DNA from: Paenibacillus anaericanus
GTDB lineage: Bacteria > Bacillota > Bacilli > Paenibacillales > Paenibacillaceae
Direction: 5' to 3'
NCBI RefSeq assembly: GCF_003994475.1
Contig: NZ_RZNY01000008.1
Coordinates: 1 to 64,000 of the forward strand
Length of the DNA: 64,000 bases
Numbering within the stretch: position 1 is the stretch's first letter; each line of letters begins with the position of its first letter. The notes under the pieces are model-generated. The model worked only from the letters and a program-made list of their open reading frames with translations, was not told the DNA's origin and made no database searches. The translations under genes were made by a program, and so were the position numbers. Positions 6,026 through 15,102 of this stretch are shown one piece after another.

Positions 6026-7489
6026 ATGGCAGGAGGCAATTGGAGTTTGACTAATCAACCGGTGTTACCCGGTCTGTACATGAACTTTGTAGGTGCGGCG
6101 GAAACTGCGATTCAATCGGGAGCAAGAGGTGTAGTTGTTGCCCCGGTAAAAGCACATTGGGGACCGATCGGGCAATTTGTTGAAGTGGCAAATGAAACAG
6201 CGATTAATGAATTGTTTACAAGTGATGAATCCGATGGAGCGACGGCTTTTACAACGCTGTACCTTGCTTTATTGGGCGGAACTAAGAAGCTACTTGCATA
6301 TCGGTTGGCAGATAATTCAGCTACTGAGGCCGTAGTTACATTGAAGAATACAGCGGTGACCCCTGCGGACGCCTTAATTGTTAGAGCAAAATATAAAGGT
6401 GAACGTGGCAATGATTTCAAGGTGACGATTCAACCAAGCCTTGCAGTAGCTAGCCTGAAGGAATTGAAACTGTACGAAGGCAATACGCACTTACGCACGA
6501 TTGCTATTGGAGATGGCACTGTTGAATCTACGGTTGCAGCAATCAATGAAGACTCCGGTAACAAGTGGATTGTTGCGGAGAAGGTTGGTACCGGGACCTT
6601 GGCAGAGGTGTCAGGTGTAGTGCTCGCCGGGGGTGAAAGTGGGATCTCAGGTATCACGAATGCTGATTATATTGCGGCAACTGAAGCTTTTGAGACACAA
6701 GACTTTCATGTTCTAACACTCGATGGAGTCAGTGATGCGGCACTTCGTACCAGTCTGGTTGCCTGGGTGAAACGTGTACGTGGAGAGGGCAAAGGTATTA
6801 TTGCAACACTTGGTGGGCCTAAGGCAGAGGATATCGCTGCGGATGCAGTGAGCAAAAGTATCGCTCGTAGTATCGCTACTGATTTCGAAGGCGTTATTAA
6901 TGTTGGTACGGGCGGGAAAATGAACGGCAAGGAATACTCATCTGCTCAAGTAGCAGCTTGGGTAGCTGGATTGATTGCCGGACAGGCGCTCAAAGAATCG
7001 ACGACTTATGCGGTGACGCCATTTGAAGACGTTACGCGTCGTTGGACCCGATCTGAACAGGAACAAGGAATTCAGAACGGTGTATTTTTACTGGTACATG
7101 ATGGACGTAGAGTTAAAGTACTACGTGGAGTGAACAGTTTGATCACACCTCGTCAAGGTCAGAACAATGGATGGAAGAAAATCCGGAAAATTCGGGTTAT
7201 CGATCAGATTAATTCTGATTTGCAGCGTCAGGCTGAGGACCATTATATCGGCAAAGTAAACAACACAGAAGAGGGCAGGCTTGCGTTGATTGCCGCAGGG
7301 AAGCAATATTTGCAGACGTTAGCGTCTGAGAGTGTAATCGAAGCAACGGGTTTCAATGTGACGTTGGACTCGCGGTTTTATGGTAATGCTCCACAATTTC
7401 AACCCGCTGATGATCAGGTGTTCCTGGCATGGACGGCGGATGCTAGTGATGTTATGGAACAAATTTTTGGCACGTTCAACGTGCAATAA
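6026..7489 (+). CDS. xkdK: Contractile tail sheath protein (XkdK family)
   Basis: The sheath subunit polymerises around the tail tube and contracts to drive the tube through the target envelope. The 487-residue length and the motifs agree with Gram-positive myophage and PBSX sheaths: an N-terminal LPGLYMNFVGAA segment, Gly/Ala-rich central strands, an RRVKVLRGVNSL strand-turn, and a C-terminal domain near QINSDLQRQAEDHYIGKVNN that links neighbouring subunits. The ATG follows AAGAAGGTGAAG. A sheath shows the particle is contractile (R-type), not flexible. High confidence. Confidence 0.93.
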   Translation: MAGGNWSLTNQPVLPGLYMNFVGAAETAIQSGARGVVVAPVKAHWGPIGQFVEVANETAINELFTSDESDGATAFTTLYLALLGGTKKLLAYRLADNSATEAVVTLKNTAVTPADALIVRAKYKGERGNDFKVTIQPSLAVASLKELKLYEGNTHLRTIAIGDGTVESTVAAINEDSGNKWIVAEKVGTGTLAEVSGVVLAGGESGISGITNADYIAATEAFETQDFHVLTLDGVSDAALRTSLVAWVKRVRGEGKGIIATLGGPKAEDIAADAVSKSIARSIATDFEGVINVGTGGKMNGKEYSSAQVAAWVAGLIAGQALKESTTYAVTPFEDVTRRWTRSEQEQGIQNGVFLLVHDGRRVKVLRGVNSLITPRQGQNNGWKKIRKIRVIDQINSDLQRQAEDHYIGKVNNTEEGRLALIAAGKQYLQTLASESVIEATGFNVTLDSRFYGNAPQFQPADDQVFLAWTADASDVMEQIFGTFNVQ

Positions 7490-7508
7490 ATAAGAGGAGG
7501 AATAGTCA

Positions 7509-7925
7509 ATGGCACAATATCTTGATCCTGGTCGCGTAATTATGGGAACGTTCGGTCAGATTTTTATCGAGGGAATCTGGCAGTCTAATTTGAATCATCT
7601 GGAAGCAAATGTAGAGGCCGACAAACGGGAGCTTAATCTCGTTGGCACAGAGTACACCGTATTCAAGCTGGGTCGTAAAAAGGGAACCGGCACGATGAGT
7701 GGGTACAAAGTGACTTCGGAGATGATTAGCAGAGGTTTTCAGAAATTTAACATTATTCATAAACTTGAGGACCCGGAAGCTTACGGCTTTGAGCGCATTC
7801 AATTGAACGGTTGTATGGTCGATAAGATTCAATTGGCGAATTGGACAGCGGGTGAAGAGGTCGTTGAGGAAACGGCGTTTACTTTTGAATCCTATGAGTT
7901 GCTTGACCCGATTGTTGCATCTTAA
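7509..7925 (+). CDS. xkdM: Tail tube protein (XkdM family)
   Basis: A 138-residue subunit of the inner tube that the sheath surrounds. The beta-rich sequence with FGQIFIEGIWQSNLNHLEA at the N-terminus and a KRELNLVGTEYTVFK strand follows the XkdM pattern. It lies 19 bases after the sheath gene, with an AGAGGAGG ribosome site, in the canonical sheath-tube order. High confidence by family and order. Confidence 0.92.
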   Translation: MAQYLDPGRVIMGTFGQIFIEGIWQSNLNHLEANVEADKRELNLVGTEYTVFKLGRKKGTGTMSGYKVTSEMISRGFQKFNIIHKLEDPEAYGFERIQLNGCMVDKIQLANWTAGEEVVEETAFTFESYELLDPIVAS

Positions 7926-7946
7926 TTTGAGGAGGAATGTTAAATC

Positions 7947-8408
7947 ATGAGTCAACATGAACAATTTAATGAACAGGATATTCTGGACGGTCTCTTCGAG
8001 ACGGCAGCTAATCTGCCGGAAGAGGCTATTTTTATTGGGCGGCTTAGTCTGCGAGTCACATTGCGGGGTCTAACATCAAGTAAGGTGGATGGAATTCGTG
8101 AGCGCTGTACGGTGCGCAAGACGACCAAAGGTCAAGTGACAGAGAAAATCGACAGTGAGTTGTTCAACGCTGCGTTGATCAAAGAAGCTACCGCTTTCCT
8201 TGAGGTCATTAAAAAAGCGAGCGAAGGTGCGGAGCAAAGTGTGAAGCTGAGCGGTTGGGGCGATGATCGTCTTACGAGTCGGTTGAAGCTATCCGGTGGC
8301 GAAGAGGCTATACGCCGACTTCTGCTAGCGGGGGAGCTTGACGCTGTGGGCGACAAGGTGCTAGAAATCTCCGGCTTCGGGGTGGATATCGAAGACGTAA
8401 AAAACTAA
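7947..8408 (+). CDS. xkdN: Tail assembly chaperone, short form (XkdN-like)
   Basis: Tail assembly chaperones coat the tape measure until tube subunits replace them. This 153-residue form has the XkdN pattern: an EEAIFIGRLSLRVTLRGLTS strand region followed by helices. Its last sense codons GTA-AAA-AAC before TAA contain the slippery heptamer A AAA AAC (8399-8405), and an open frame continues in -1 to 8599. A minority of ribosomes should therefore make a longer 217-residue protein, as lambda G/GT does. The gene is between tube and tape measure, the fixed location of these chaperones. Short form is confident; see the extension entry. Confidence 0.88.
   Translation: MSQHEQFNEQDILDGLFETAANLPEEAIFIGRLSLRVTLRGLTSSKVDGIRERCTVRKTTKGQVTEKIDSELFNAALIKEATAFLEVIKKASEGAEQSVKLSGWGDDRLTSRLKLSGGEEAIRRLLLAGELDAVGDKVLEISGFGVDIEDVKN
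8399..8405 (+). promoter_or_regulatory. Programmed -1 frameshift site A AAA AAC
   Basis: A canonical X XXY YYZ heptamer placed in the zero frame (GTA AAA AAC TAA), directly before the zero-frame stop codon and at the start of the 64-codon -1 frame. No strong downstream stem-loop or pseudoknot could be confirmed by eye. Confidence 0.8.
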
Positions 8409-8599
8409 TAAGCTCCGGTGGCATGACGACTTTGCTATTCCATATGTGGAGTAAGCATAGTCTACGCCCCGGGGTGTATTGGTCACTTCCCAAAGGCGAG
8501 CGCTTGCTGTTAAAAGCTTTTTCAATGAGGGAGCTGGAGATGGTATCCTCTCCTTCCCCTTCAGGCTCTAATAGGGTGCCGCGCGGAGAAAGGAGGTAA
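8405..8599 (+). CDS. -1 frameshift extension of the tail assembly chaperone
   Basis: After slipping back one base on A AAA AAC the ribosome reads CTA at 8405 and continues for 64 codons to TAA at 8597. The extension contains WSKHSLRPGVYWSLPKGERL followed by an LLKAFSMRELEM helix, the type of C-terminal 'T' domain that recruits tube protein. It has no ribosome site or start of its own at its 5' end, and its last codons AGG AGG form the ribosome site of the tape measure gene. Frameshifted chaperones in this position are well established for long-tailed phages. Confidence 0.8.
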   Translation, partial: LISSGGMTTLLFHMWSKHSLRPGVYWSLPKGERLLLKAFSMRELEMVSSPSPSGSNRVPRGERR

Positions 8600-8602
8600 G
8601 AC

Positions 8603-10894
8603 ATGTCCGATAATGAAATTTACGAATTAGATGTTGAGATTGATAGTCGCGACATTGATAAGACAGCGAAGAAGCTGAGAAGTTTGGACAAGCTGCTACA
8701 ACAAACGCAGCGACGTGCAACCGTTTTTGGCAAGACAAAGATGGCTCCCAAGGCAACTCTTGATGATAGAGTAACGCCGAAGGTCACTAGAATTAGAGAC
8801 AACTTGATGAAACTAGATCGAATGAGGGTTACGCCAGTTGCAACTCTTATCGATCATGTGTCAAGCAATGTTGGAGGCATACGTGCTTCTTTGGCCTCAT
8901 TAACCCAAACCCGCTGGAGCGTAGCTGTTGATGGGGTTTCCTGGAACACCGTGATCGGCAAGTCCTTTGACGATTGGATGGGTTCAGAAGGTCAAACCAC
9001 ACTGAAGAAGATTTCGTCAGCTATTGGAACTGCTCTGGGGAATGGTCTGCGAGGTTTTATTATGCAGGCGTTGGGGTTGGTGGATACGCCGAAAGAAGTT
9101 AAGTACACACGAGTGGTCGATTATCTGGAAAAGGGTTCAAATCCGTTGGAAGAAGAATCGCCTTATGCAGAAGCGGGCCGGCTAGCTGGAGAAACCTTCT
9201 TTGAGTCTTTTCTAAGTGCGCTTGATCCTGATCAGATTGCTAGTAAGCTTGGAAACATCGAGTGGAACAATTCAGGTGGGGATGGTGGTGGCGGAGATAC
9301 TGGGGGTTGGAGTAAGGTCTTAGAGATTGTCGAGGATGTAGCTGTTGGAGTGGTTACGAACCTTGCTTCAGATAAGATAGGTGATTTTACAAGGAAAAGA
9401 AGAAGACAAAAGAGGAAAGAAAAATCTTCTAATCCTTCGAATGGATCAGGAGATAGTAATGATGATCCAACCAAGTCTTCAAGCAGAAAGAAGGTTGAGG
9501 ACAGTAAGAAAACAAAGACACCTGCTAATCCGTCTTCTCCTGACAAGACCAAGCAACCGAGTTTGTGGGAGAAGATAAAAGGAAGGGTATCAAGTAATAA
9601 GACCAAAGCTGAAGAAAGCAAACCAAAGATACCTGAAAAGTCACCTGCTATTCCATCTTCTTCTGACAAGATTAAGCAGCCGAGTTTGTGGGAGAAGATA
9701 AAAGGAAGGGTATCAAGTAATAAGACCAAAGCTGAAGAAAGCAAACCAAAGATACCTGAAAAGTCACCTGCTATTCCATCTTCTTCTGACAAGATTAAGC
9801 AGCCGAGTTTGTGGGAGAAGATAAAAGGAAGGGTATCAAGTAATAAGACCAAAGCTGAAGAAAGCAAACCAAAGATACCTGAAAAGTCACCTGCTATTCC
9901 ATCTTCTTCTGACAAGATTAAGCAGCCGAGTTTGTGGGAGAAGATAAAAGGAAGGGTATCAAGTAATAAGACCAAAGCTGAAGAAAGCAAACCAAAGATA
10001 CCTGAAAAGTCACCTGCTATTCCATCTTCTTCTGACAAGATTAAGCAGCCGAGTTTGTGGGAGAAGATAAAAGGAAGGGTATCAAGTAATAAGATCAAAG
10101 CTGAAGAAAGCAAAACAAAGACACTTGAAAAGTCACCTGCTAATCCGTCTTCTCCTGACAAGACTAAGATTAAAACAACGCGGCCGAATTGGTGGCAGAA
10201 GGTAAAAGATGGGGCATCAAATAGTAGCAAGTGGGTAGGAGAAAATATTAAGAAATTACCGAAAAAGGGTAATGGTCTAACTAAATTGTTAGGGAAATCT
10301 AGCAAGTTTATCAAAATGCCGGGCCCTCTGAGTTTATTGATGGGTGTAGGCAATATAGCGACAGCAGGTTCAAAAAAAGATAAGTTTAAGGCCGCTGCTT
10401 CCACAATTCTAGGTGGGGTAGGGGGGGTTATTGGTGGCGCACTAGGTACGTTTGTAGCGCCAGGGATAGGAACTGGAGTAGGTGCCGTCGCAGGTTCTTC
10501 CGGTGGTGATATGCTAGGTGAAAAATTGGGTGGAAAAATATATGAATGGATCTATGGCAAAGAAGAACCAGTAAAAGTAAAACCTAGTGAATCTAGTATG
10601 AAAAAAATAGCAGAAAAACCGGATTTTAACGCAATGAAATCGGATAGGATATCTGATCGACAAGATTTCCTCTCGGTAGGTCCTGAATTGAACGCCCCCA
10701 TCTACAACCTAATGGAATATGGTAATGGAACTTCATTACAACAAAAAGATACATCTAACAACTTTTATATATCCGATGGTGCTGTAAATCTAACTGTACA
10801 AAAAGATGAGATTGATTATGATCAAATTGCTAATATGGCAGGATTACAATTTGCGAATGCAGTAAAGCATTCAATGCAGAACTTAAAGGAGTGA
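8603..10894 (+). CDS. xkdO: Tape measure protein (XkdO-like) with an expanded internal repeat
   Basis: It sets tail length and sits in the tube lumen. The N-terminal 200 residues carry the repeated VTPVATL/VTPKVTRI pattern usual in Gram-positive tape measures. Residues about 320-525 are a Lys/Pro/Ser-rich array of a 41-residue unit with SLWEKIKGRVSSNKTKAEES. Residues near 590-640 are a Gly-rich zipper that could insert in membranes. At 763 residues it is much shorter than PBSX XkdO, so the tail should be shorter. Its start has AGGAGG upstream. The repeat units are identical at DNA level, which signals recent expansion. Confidence 0.85.
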   Translation: MSDNEIYELDVEIDSRDIDKTAKKLRSLDKLLQQTQRRATVFGKTKMAPKATLDDRVTPKVTRIRDNLMKLDRMRVTPVATLIDHVSSNVGGIRASLASLTQTRWSVAVDGVSWNTVIGKSFDDWMGSEGQTTLKKISSAIGTALGNGLRGFIMQALGLVDTPKEVKYTRVVDYLEKGSNPLEEESPYAEAGRLAGETFFESFLSALDPDQIASKLGNIEWNNSGGDGGGGDTGGWSKVLEIVEDVAVGVVTNLASDKIGDFTRKRRRQKRKEKSSNPSNGSGDSNDDPTKSSSRKKVEDSKKTKTPANPSSPDKTKQPSLWEKIKGRVSSNKTKAEESKPKIPEKSPAIPSSSDKIKQPSLWEKIKGRVSSNKTKAEESKPKIPEKSPAIPSSSDKIKQPSLWEKIKGRVSSNKTKAEESKPKIPEKSPAIPSSSDKIKQPSLWEKIKGRVSSNKTKAEESKPKIPEKSPAIPSSSDKIKQPSLWEKIKGRVSSNKIKAEESKTKTLEKSPANPSSPDKTKIKTTRPNWWQKVKDGASNSSKWVGENIKKLPKKGNGLTKLLGKSSKFIKMPGPLSLLMGVGNIATAGSKKDKFKAAASTILGGVGGVIGGALGTFVAPGIGTGVGAVAGSSGGDMLGEKLGGKIYEWIYGKEEPVKVKPSESSMKKIAEKPDFNAMKSDRISDRQDFLSVGPELNAPIYNLMEYGNGTSLQQKDTSNNFYISDGAVNLTVQKDEIDYDQIANMAGLQFANAVKHSMQNLKE
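9561..10175 (+). repeat. 123-bp tandem repeat inside the tape measure gene
   Basis: Units starting at 9561, 9684, 9807 and 9930 are identical over the full 123 bases. A fifth starting at 10053 begins identically and then diverges. Each encodes 41 residues and keeps the frame. A more distant sixth version (WWQKVKDGAS) follows near 10190. Confidence 0.95.
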
Positions 10895-10904
10895 GGGAAT
10901 AGCT

Positions 10905-11564
10905 ATGGAAATCCATTTAATCGATTCTGCGGGTAAGGACTTCTATTTCCCCGTCAATCCTGAAGAGGTTAAAATTTCTCGGGGAAAGGGATATGAGACA
11001 GTCAATATCATGGCTCTTGGAGAATTTGACTTTATAAGCGGGGAGAAGGTGAAGGAGATCACCTTCTCTTCTTTTTTTCCATTAGAGTATGACGCAGGAT
11101 ATTGTCAATATAAGCAGATCCCCAACCCGAAGGATGCAATGAACCAATTAACAGCGACAATGAACAGCCAGACACCAGTCCGACTGCTCATTGTTGGTCC
11201 TACTGGAAATGTGATTAATGCTCTCGTTATGATCGCGACACATGATAGCATCTTTCGTGGCGGTGAACCAGGAGATATTTATTATGATCTGACCGCTCGA
11301 ACTTGGCGGAAGCCGAGGATCCACGTTAGAGCGGGGGCTGACTCAAGTACGAAAAAAGGTGGGACAACGGCTACAAGTCGTCCTGATACGAAGAATACCG
11401 CAAAAACTTACACAGTCAAATCAGGAGATAGCCTCTCCAAGATCGCGAAATTGGAACTTGGTGATTGTTCGAAGTGGTCGAAAATTTATAACCTGAACAA
11501 AACAACCATCGGACCTAATTCCAATCTGATCAAGCCAGGGCAAAAGCTGGTGTTACCGTCATGA
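10905..11564 (+). CDS. xkdP: LysM-containing tail protein (XkdP family)
   Basis: A 219-residue baseplate/hub-associated protein. Residues 1-130 form the XkdP-type domain (FPVNPEEVKISRGKGYETVN), and a Thr/Lys-rich linker leads to a C-terminal LysM motif (YTVKSGDSLSKIAKLELGD ... IKPGQKLVLPS) at residues 168-218 that binds peptidoglycan. The gene follows the tape measure and overlaps the hub gene by 4 bases (ATGA). High confidence by domain content and order. Confidence 0.9.
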   Translation: MEIHLIDSAGKDFYFPVNPEEVKISRGKGYETVNIMALGEFDFISGEKVKEITFSSFFPLEYDAGYCQYKQIPNPKDAMNQLTATMNSQTPVRLLIVGPTGNVINALVMIATHDSIFRGGEPGDIYYDLTARTWRKPRIHVRAGADSSTKKGGTTATSRPDTKNTAKTYTVKSGDSLSKIAKLELGDCSKWSKIYNLNKTTIGPNSNLIKPGQKLVLPS

Positions 11565-12556
11565 GTTACGAGGTTGTACTTGAGGATAAGTATTATTTAC
11601 GGGAGCTCATTGAGAGTATTTCTTTGAAGGATTCTCTGGATCAAATTTCTTATGAAGCGAGCATTCAGTTAAAAGTTCCGAGCGAGGGGCTTTCCATTGC
11701 CCCAGGGCAGAATATTCGAATCAGTGGGGTGCCTTATTCCGGCACAACAAAGGTTCATTTGCTTAATCCTGGGGTCGTTTGGGCATGCAACAGTAGTAAT
11801 AAGAGCACGAAGCATATCAATCTCCAAGTTTATGATAAAACGATCTATTTGGTGAAATCTGAGGATGAATTTCTTTTCCCGGCGAAAGGGACTGCGAGTC
11901 AGCGTCTGAAAAAGTATGCGAAAGAGTGGAAAATACAACTAGGAAATGTTCCTGATACTAAAAAGGAGCTGAACAAAGCGACCTACCGGGCTCAAGCAAT
12001 CTACAACATGATCACGGCTGATCTGCGGGAAACGGTTAAAGCTGGGGGAGAGATGTACATTCCTCGTATGACCCCGGCAGGTCTGGAATTGTTCAGAATC
12101 GGTAGCAACACTACGGTATGGAAGTTGGAGGCTATTGAAGAGGTTAGTCAGCTTCGGACACTGGAAGGTGCTATTACCAAGGTGAAAGTCATTGGCAGTG
12201 GGGATGAATCTAAGCAGACTAGCGAGGATCTACCATCTCAATTTCTAGCGGTGGTAAAATCCGCAGATCTTATTCCTAAGCTAGGAACACTACAGAAGAT
12301 CGCTCAAGATGGAGACATTAAGACAGTGGCAGCTGCAAATAAGCTGGGAAAAGCAATGTTAACAGGTATTCAAGAAACGTTCTCGGTAAGTGGACTGGAC
12401 ATTAACACACTTCGTGCTGGGGACAAAGTTGAGCTTAGTGGTATGGGGCTGATTGTGATGTCTGTGAGCCATGAACTTGGTGATTCTGGTCATATGTCGC
12501 TGGAGTTGGGTTCAATGGAGTATGTGAAAAGGAGGTATTTCCTGAATTATGGCTGA
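11561..12556 (+). CDS. xkdQ: Baseplate hub protein (XkdQ family)
   Basis: A 331-residue protein of the XkdQ/YqbQ family, related to the gp27-like hub that joins tube and spike. Visible features are an N-terminal beta region with VLEDKYYLRELIESISLKDS and a C-terminal strand set (LRAGDKVELSGMGLIVMSVS). It overlaps the LysM gene by 4 bases and the next gene by 8, so the set is translationally coupled. Assignment is based on sequence character and conserved order. Confidence 0.88.
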   Translation: MSYEVVLEDKYYLRELIESISLKDSLDQISYEASIQLKVPSEGLSIAPGQNIRISGVPYSGTTKVHLLNPGVVWACNSSNKSTKHINLQVYDKTIYLVKSEDEFLFPAKGTASQRLKKYAKEWKIQLGNVPDTKKELNKATYRAQAIYNMITADLRETVKAGGEMYIPRMTPAGLELFRIGSNTTVWKLEAIEEVSQLRTLEGAITKVKVIGSGDESKQTSEDLPSQFLAVVKSADLIPKLGTLQKIAQDGDIKTVAAANKLGKAMLTGIQETFSVSGLDINTLRAGDKVELSGMGLIVMSVSHELGDSGHMSLELGSMEYVKRRYFLNYG

Positions 12557-12968
12557 TCCATATAAGACACTAGCTGTTTCAATTCGGGACCAAATTGCAG
12601 GGTATACTCAAACTGCTTTGTCTGGACTTACAACTGAACTCGGGACGATAACTACGACGGGGCTCAAACTGGACCATTTTAAACATGAAATTCAAGACTA
12701 CCTCGTTGCTGACTTTCCAGTTACCTTGCACTTGCCCGAGTTTCATCTTCTTGGAACGACGACATCTCCGATTGATGTGGAGGGTAATCCGGCCGGGGCA
12801 TCTTCAACTTCTCAGCGTATGCGTTTTGATTTCGAGGCCAAAGAACTTGAGGGAGCGCGAGCCGATCTTGCTGCTGGTCTACTTTTGGGAGACCGAGTGG
12901 TTGTTCTCAATTTAAATGGTGGTAATGATGTCATCGTGATGTGCAAGGTGGTGAGTAAGGATGGCTAG
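12549..12968 (+). CDS. xkdR: Baseplate protein of the DUF2577/XkdR type
   Basis: A 139-residue protein in the slot after the hub. Its C-terminal half (ELEGARADLAAGLLLGDRVV ... VIVMCKVV) is an OB-like strand set, consistent with the DUF2577 family of PBSX-type baseplates, possibly spike-related. Start and stop overlap the flanking genes by 8 bases each. Good confidence for family, limited for mechanism. Confidence 0.82.
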   Translation: MADPYKTLAVSIRDQIAGYTQTALSGLTTELGTITTTGLKLDHFKHEIQDYLVADFPVTLHLPEFHLLGTTTSPIDVEGNPAGASSTSQRMRFDFEAKELEGARADLAAGLLLGDRVVVLNLNGGNDVIVMCKVVSKDG

Positions 12969-13413
12969 TTTATTTCCGGTGGATACCGAATGGGCTGTAG
13001 AAGAAAATAGTGATGTGGAAAGTTCGGAGATTGGGTTTGGACGCAGTTGGCTGTTTGATTTTGAGGCGGGAGATTTTGTTATGACTCCGACCCGGAAAAT
13101 ATCAGTTGCAGCAGATACAGCAGCGTGGTTGATGTGGTGTCAAAAAGCGGTACGTACCCCTCGGTATCGGCATCTTGTTTACTCTCGTGACTATGGTCAG
13201 GAGTATGAAGACTTAATTGGCAAAAGATTCAGCCGAGCCGTACTGGAGTCGGAGATCGAACGAATGACGACAGAGACGTTAATGGAGGATTCAAGGACAG
13301 CTTCCGTTGATAACTTTACTTTCGATTGGTCTACGGATAGCTGCTGGTTCACATGCAGACTACGAAATATCCGGGATGAGACGAAAACTTTGGAAGGGAG
13401 TGTGTCAGTATAA
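12961..13413 (+). CDS. xkdS: Baseplate wedge protein (DUF2634/XkdS, gp25-like)
   Basis: A 150-residue protein matching XkdS: an ETGD-like central stretch (LFDFEAGDFVMTPTRKISV) and the conserved RTPRYRHLVYSRDYGQEYED motif. Members are thought to act like T4 gp25, starting sheath assembly at the baseplate. The stop codon shares a base with the following start (TAATG). High confidence. Confidence 0.88.
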   Translation: MASLFPVDTEWAVEENSDVESSEIGFGRSWLFDFEAGDFVMTPTRKISVAADTAAWLMWCQKAVRTPRYRHLVYSRDYGQEYEDLIGKRFSRAVLESEIERMTTETLMEDSRTASVDNFTFDWSTDSCWFTCRLRNIRDETKTLEGSVSV

Positions 13414-14531
13414 TGGCGGACTTGCCGATCTTTTTGCAAGATCAGAGTGAAGAGAAAATTATGCAGCGTATGCTGGACCGAGTGCCCGCGGATATTGATA
13501 AATCCGAGGGTTCTTTTATTTGGGATGCTGAGGCTCCAGTAGCATTTATGTTATCGGAAGCGGCGATTTGGGCGCAGCAAGTGCTGCAGCGGGGTTTTGC
13601 TAGTTCTTCGTTTGGAGAGTATTTGGACCTGAGAACCGCAGAGCACGGAGTTGTGCGGCGAGCAGCAGTGGCAGCAACAGGACTTGTTCGGTTTAAAGGG
13701 ACACCGGGGAAAATAGTACCTGCAGGTACCATTGTCGCAACTCCAGCGGATGAAGTAACAGGAGAAGCATCGACAGAATATGAAACAGTTGCTGCCGTGA
13801 TTTTAAATGAGAATAGTGAGGGTGTGGTGGCTGTTCGTGCTATCGTACCCGGGAAAACCGGAACAGTGCCTGCAGGTGTAATTACCGTAATGTCCAGTCC
13901 GATCAATGGCGTGACAGCGGTGACGAATCTGGAAGAAACCAGGGGCGGGGCAGATATCGAATCGGATGATTCTTTGCTTGAGCGATTCTATTCTCAGGTT
14001 CGTAACCAAGGGACTAGTGGAAATAAAGCTCAGTATTTAAAATGGGCCGGGGAAGTTGCCGGTGTAGGTGGAGTACAGGTGAATCCGCTCTGGAATGGAC
14101 CAGGGACGGTGGGGATCTATTTGCTCGACACCGAGAAGCGCGCTGCCAGTGCGGAGATTGTTGCTGCCGCTCAACAGCATATTGATCCGTCGCAGGATGG
14201 GCAAGGGGAAGGAACTGCTCCGGCAGGGCCTATTGTTTCTGTTCAACCCGCACAAGAAGTACACATCAACATCAGTGTGAAATTGACATTGGTGAGTGGG
14301 GCTTCATTGGCGGATGTTGAGGCCCTTATTTTTAACGGAGTAAAGGGGTATTTGAAACAGTTGGCATTCGTCGATCCTTTTGTAAGATTTACCCGTATCG
14401 CAGCAGTCTTGCTCGATATTCCAGCGATCATTGATTATTCCGATTTGACTGTAAACGGTAAGGCGGATTCGGTCACGGAGATTCATCCCGGTCAAGTTGC
14501 TGTACTGGGGACGGTGGATATCCATGAATGA
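13413..14531 (+). CDS. xkdT: Baseplate J-like protein (XkdT family)
   Basis: A 372-residue wedge component. The N-terminus (PADIDKSEGSFIWDAEAPVA) and middle (VRNQGTSGNKAQYLKWAGEVAG, with LLDTEKR) are characteristic of Baseplate_J proteins, which build the ring triggering contraction. It is coupled to its neighbours by short overlaps. High confidence from motifs and position. Confidence 0.92.
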   Translation: MADLPIFLQDQSEEKIMQRMLDRVPADIDKSEGSFIWDAEAPVAFMLSEAAIWAQQVLQRGFASSSFGEYLDLRTAEHGVVRRAAVAATGLVRFKGTPGKIVPAGTIVATPADEVTGEASTEYETVAAVILNENSEGVVAVRAIVPGKTGTVPAGVITVMSSPINGVTAVTNLEETRGGADIESDDSLLERFYSQVRNQGTSGNKAQYLKWAGEVAGVGGVQVNPLWNGPGTVGIYLLDTEKRAASAEIVAAAQQHIDPSQDGQGEGTAPAGPIVSVQPAQEVHINISVKLTLVSGASLADVEALIFNGVKGYLKQLAFVDPFVRFTRIAAVLLDIPAIIDYSDLTVNGKADSVTEIHPGQVAVLGTVDIHE

Positions 14532-15102
14532 GGCTCTACTAGCAAGCGAACGCGGGCGCGAACTGTTCTCGTATCTTCCGACTTACTATGAGAGTTCTCG
14601 TATTATACAGGCGGACATGAACACCAAGGGAACAGAGATGGATTCGCTTTTTGGGACACTTAATGAAACTTTGCAGCAATTTTTTGTTCAGACAGCCACT
14701 TGGGGTTTGGATCACTGGGAGTATGAACTTGGGATTCAGAGTGATCAACGGAAGCCGATTGAACAACGCAGGGCATTGGTAGAATCAAAGCTACGCGGTA
14801 GCGGGAAATTTTCCGGACGCCTAGTCAAAAATGTAGCCGAAGCCTACGACGGTGGCAAAGTAAGCGTATCATTCCAGCCGCAGGAATGGAGCTTTACAGT
14901 TGAGTTCATCGACACGGTGGGAATCCCTCCTAACTTGGATGATCTGAAGGCTGTGATCGAGGAGATCAAGCCAGCGCATATGAAAGTGGAATATGAATTT
15001 AGTTATATACTTATCCACGATATCGATAGCGTTATGAAGTTAAGTGAAATAGAAGAGATCCCATTATCTAAATTTGCAGGAGGTGGTCCATTTGGCCAGT
15101 AA
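14524..15102 (+). CDS. xkdU: Baseplate protein of the DUF2313/XkdU (YmfQ) type
   Basis: A 192-residue protein read from ATG at 14524, where GGTGGA gives a ribosome site and the start overlaps XkdT by 8 bases; the longer frame from 14497 lacks one. The pattern LFSYLPTYYESSRIIQADMN and GTLNETLQQFFVQTATWGLDHWEYELGI is typical of DUF2313, which connects the baseplate to fibres. It is followed, with an 11-base overlap, by the fibre gene. Confidence 0.88.
   Translation: MNEALLASERGRELFSYLPTYYESSRIIQADMNTKGTEMDSLFGTLNETLQQFFVQTATWGLDHWEYELGIQSDQRKPIEQRRALVESKLRGSGKFSGRLVKNVAEAYDGGKVSVSFQPQEWSFTVEFIDTVGIPPNLDDLKAVIEEIKPAHMKVEYEFSYILIHDIDSVMKLSEIEEIPLSKFAGGGPFGQ

Noticed and set aside
9232-10404. 390-codon minus-strand frame opposite the tape measure repeat
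   Set aside because: Its length results from the repeated units; composition is hydrophobic repeats with no start signal.
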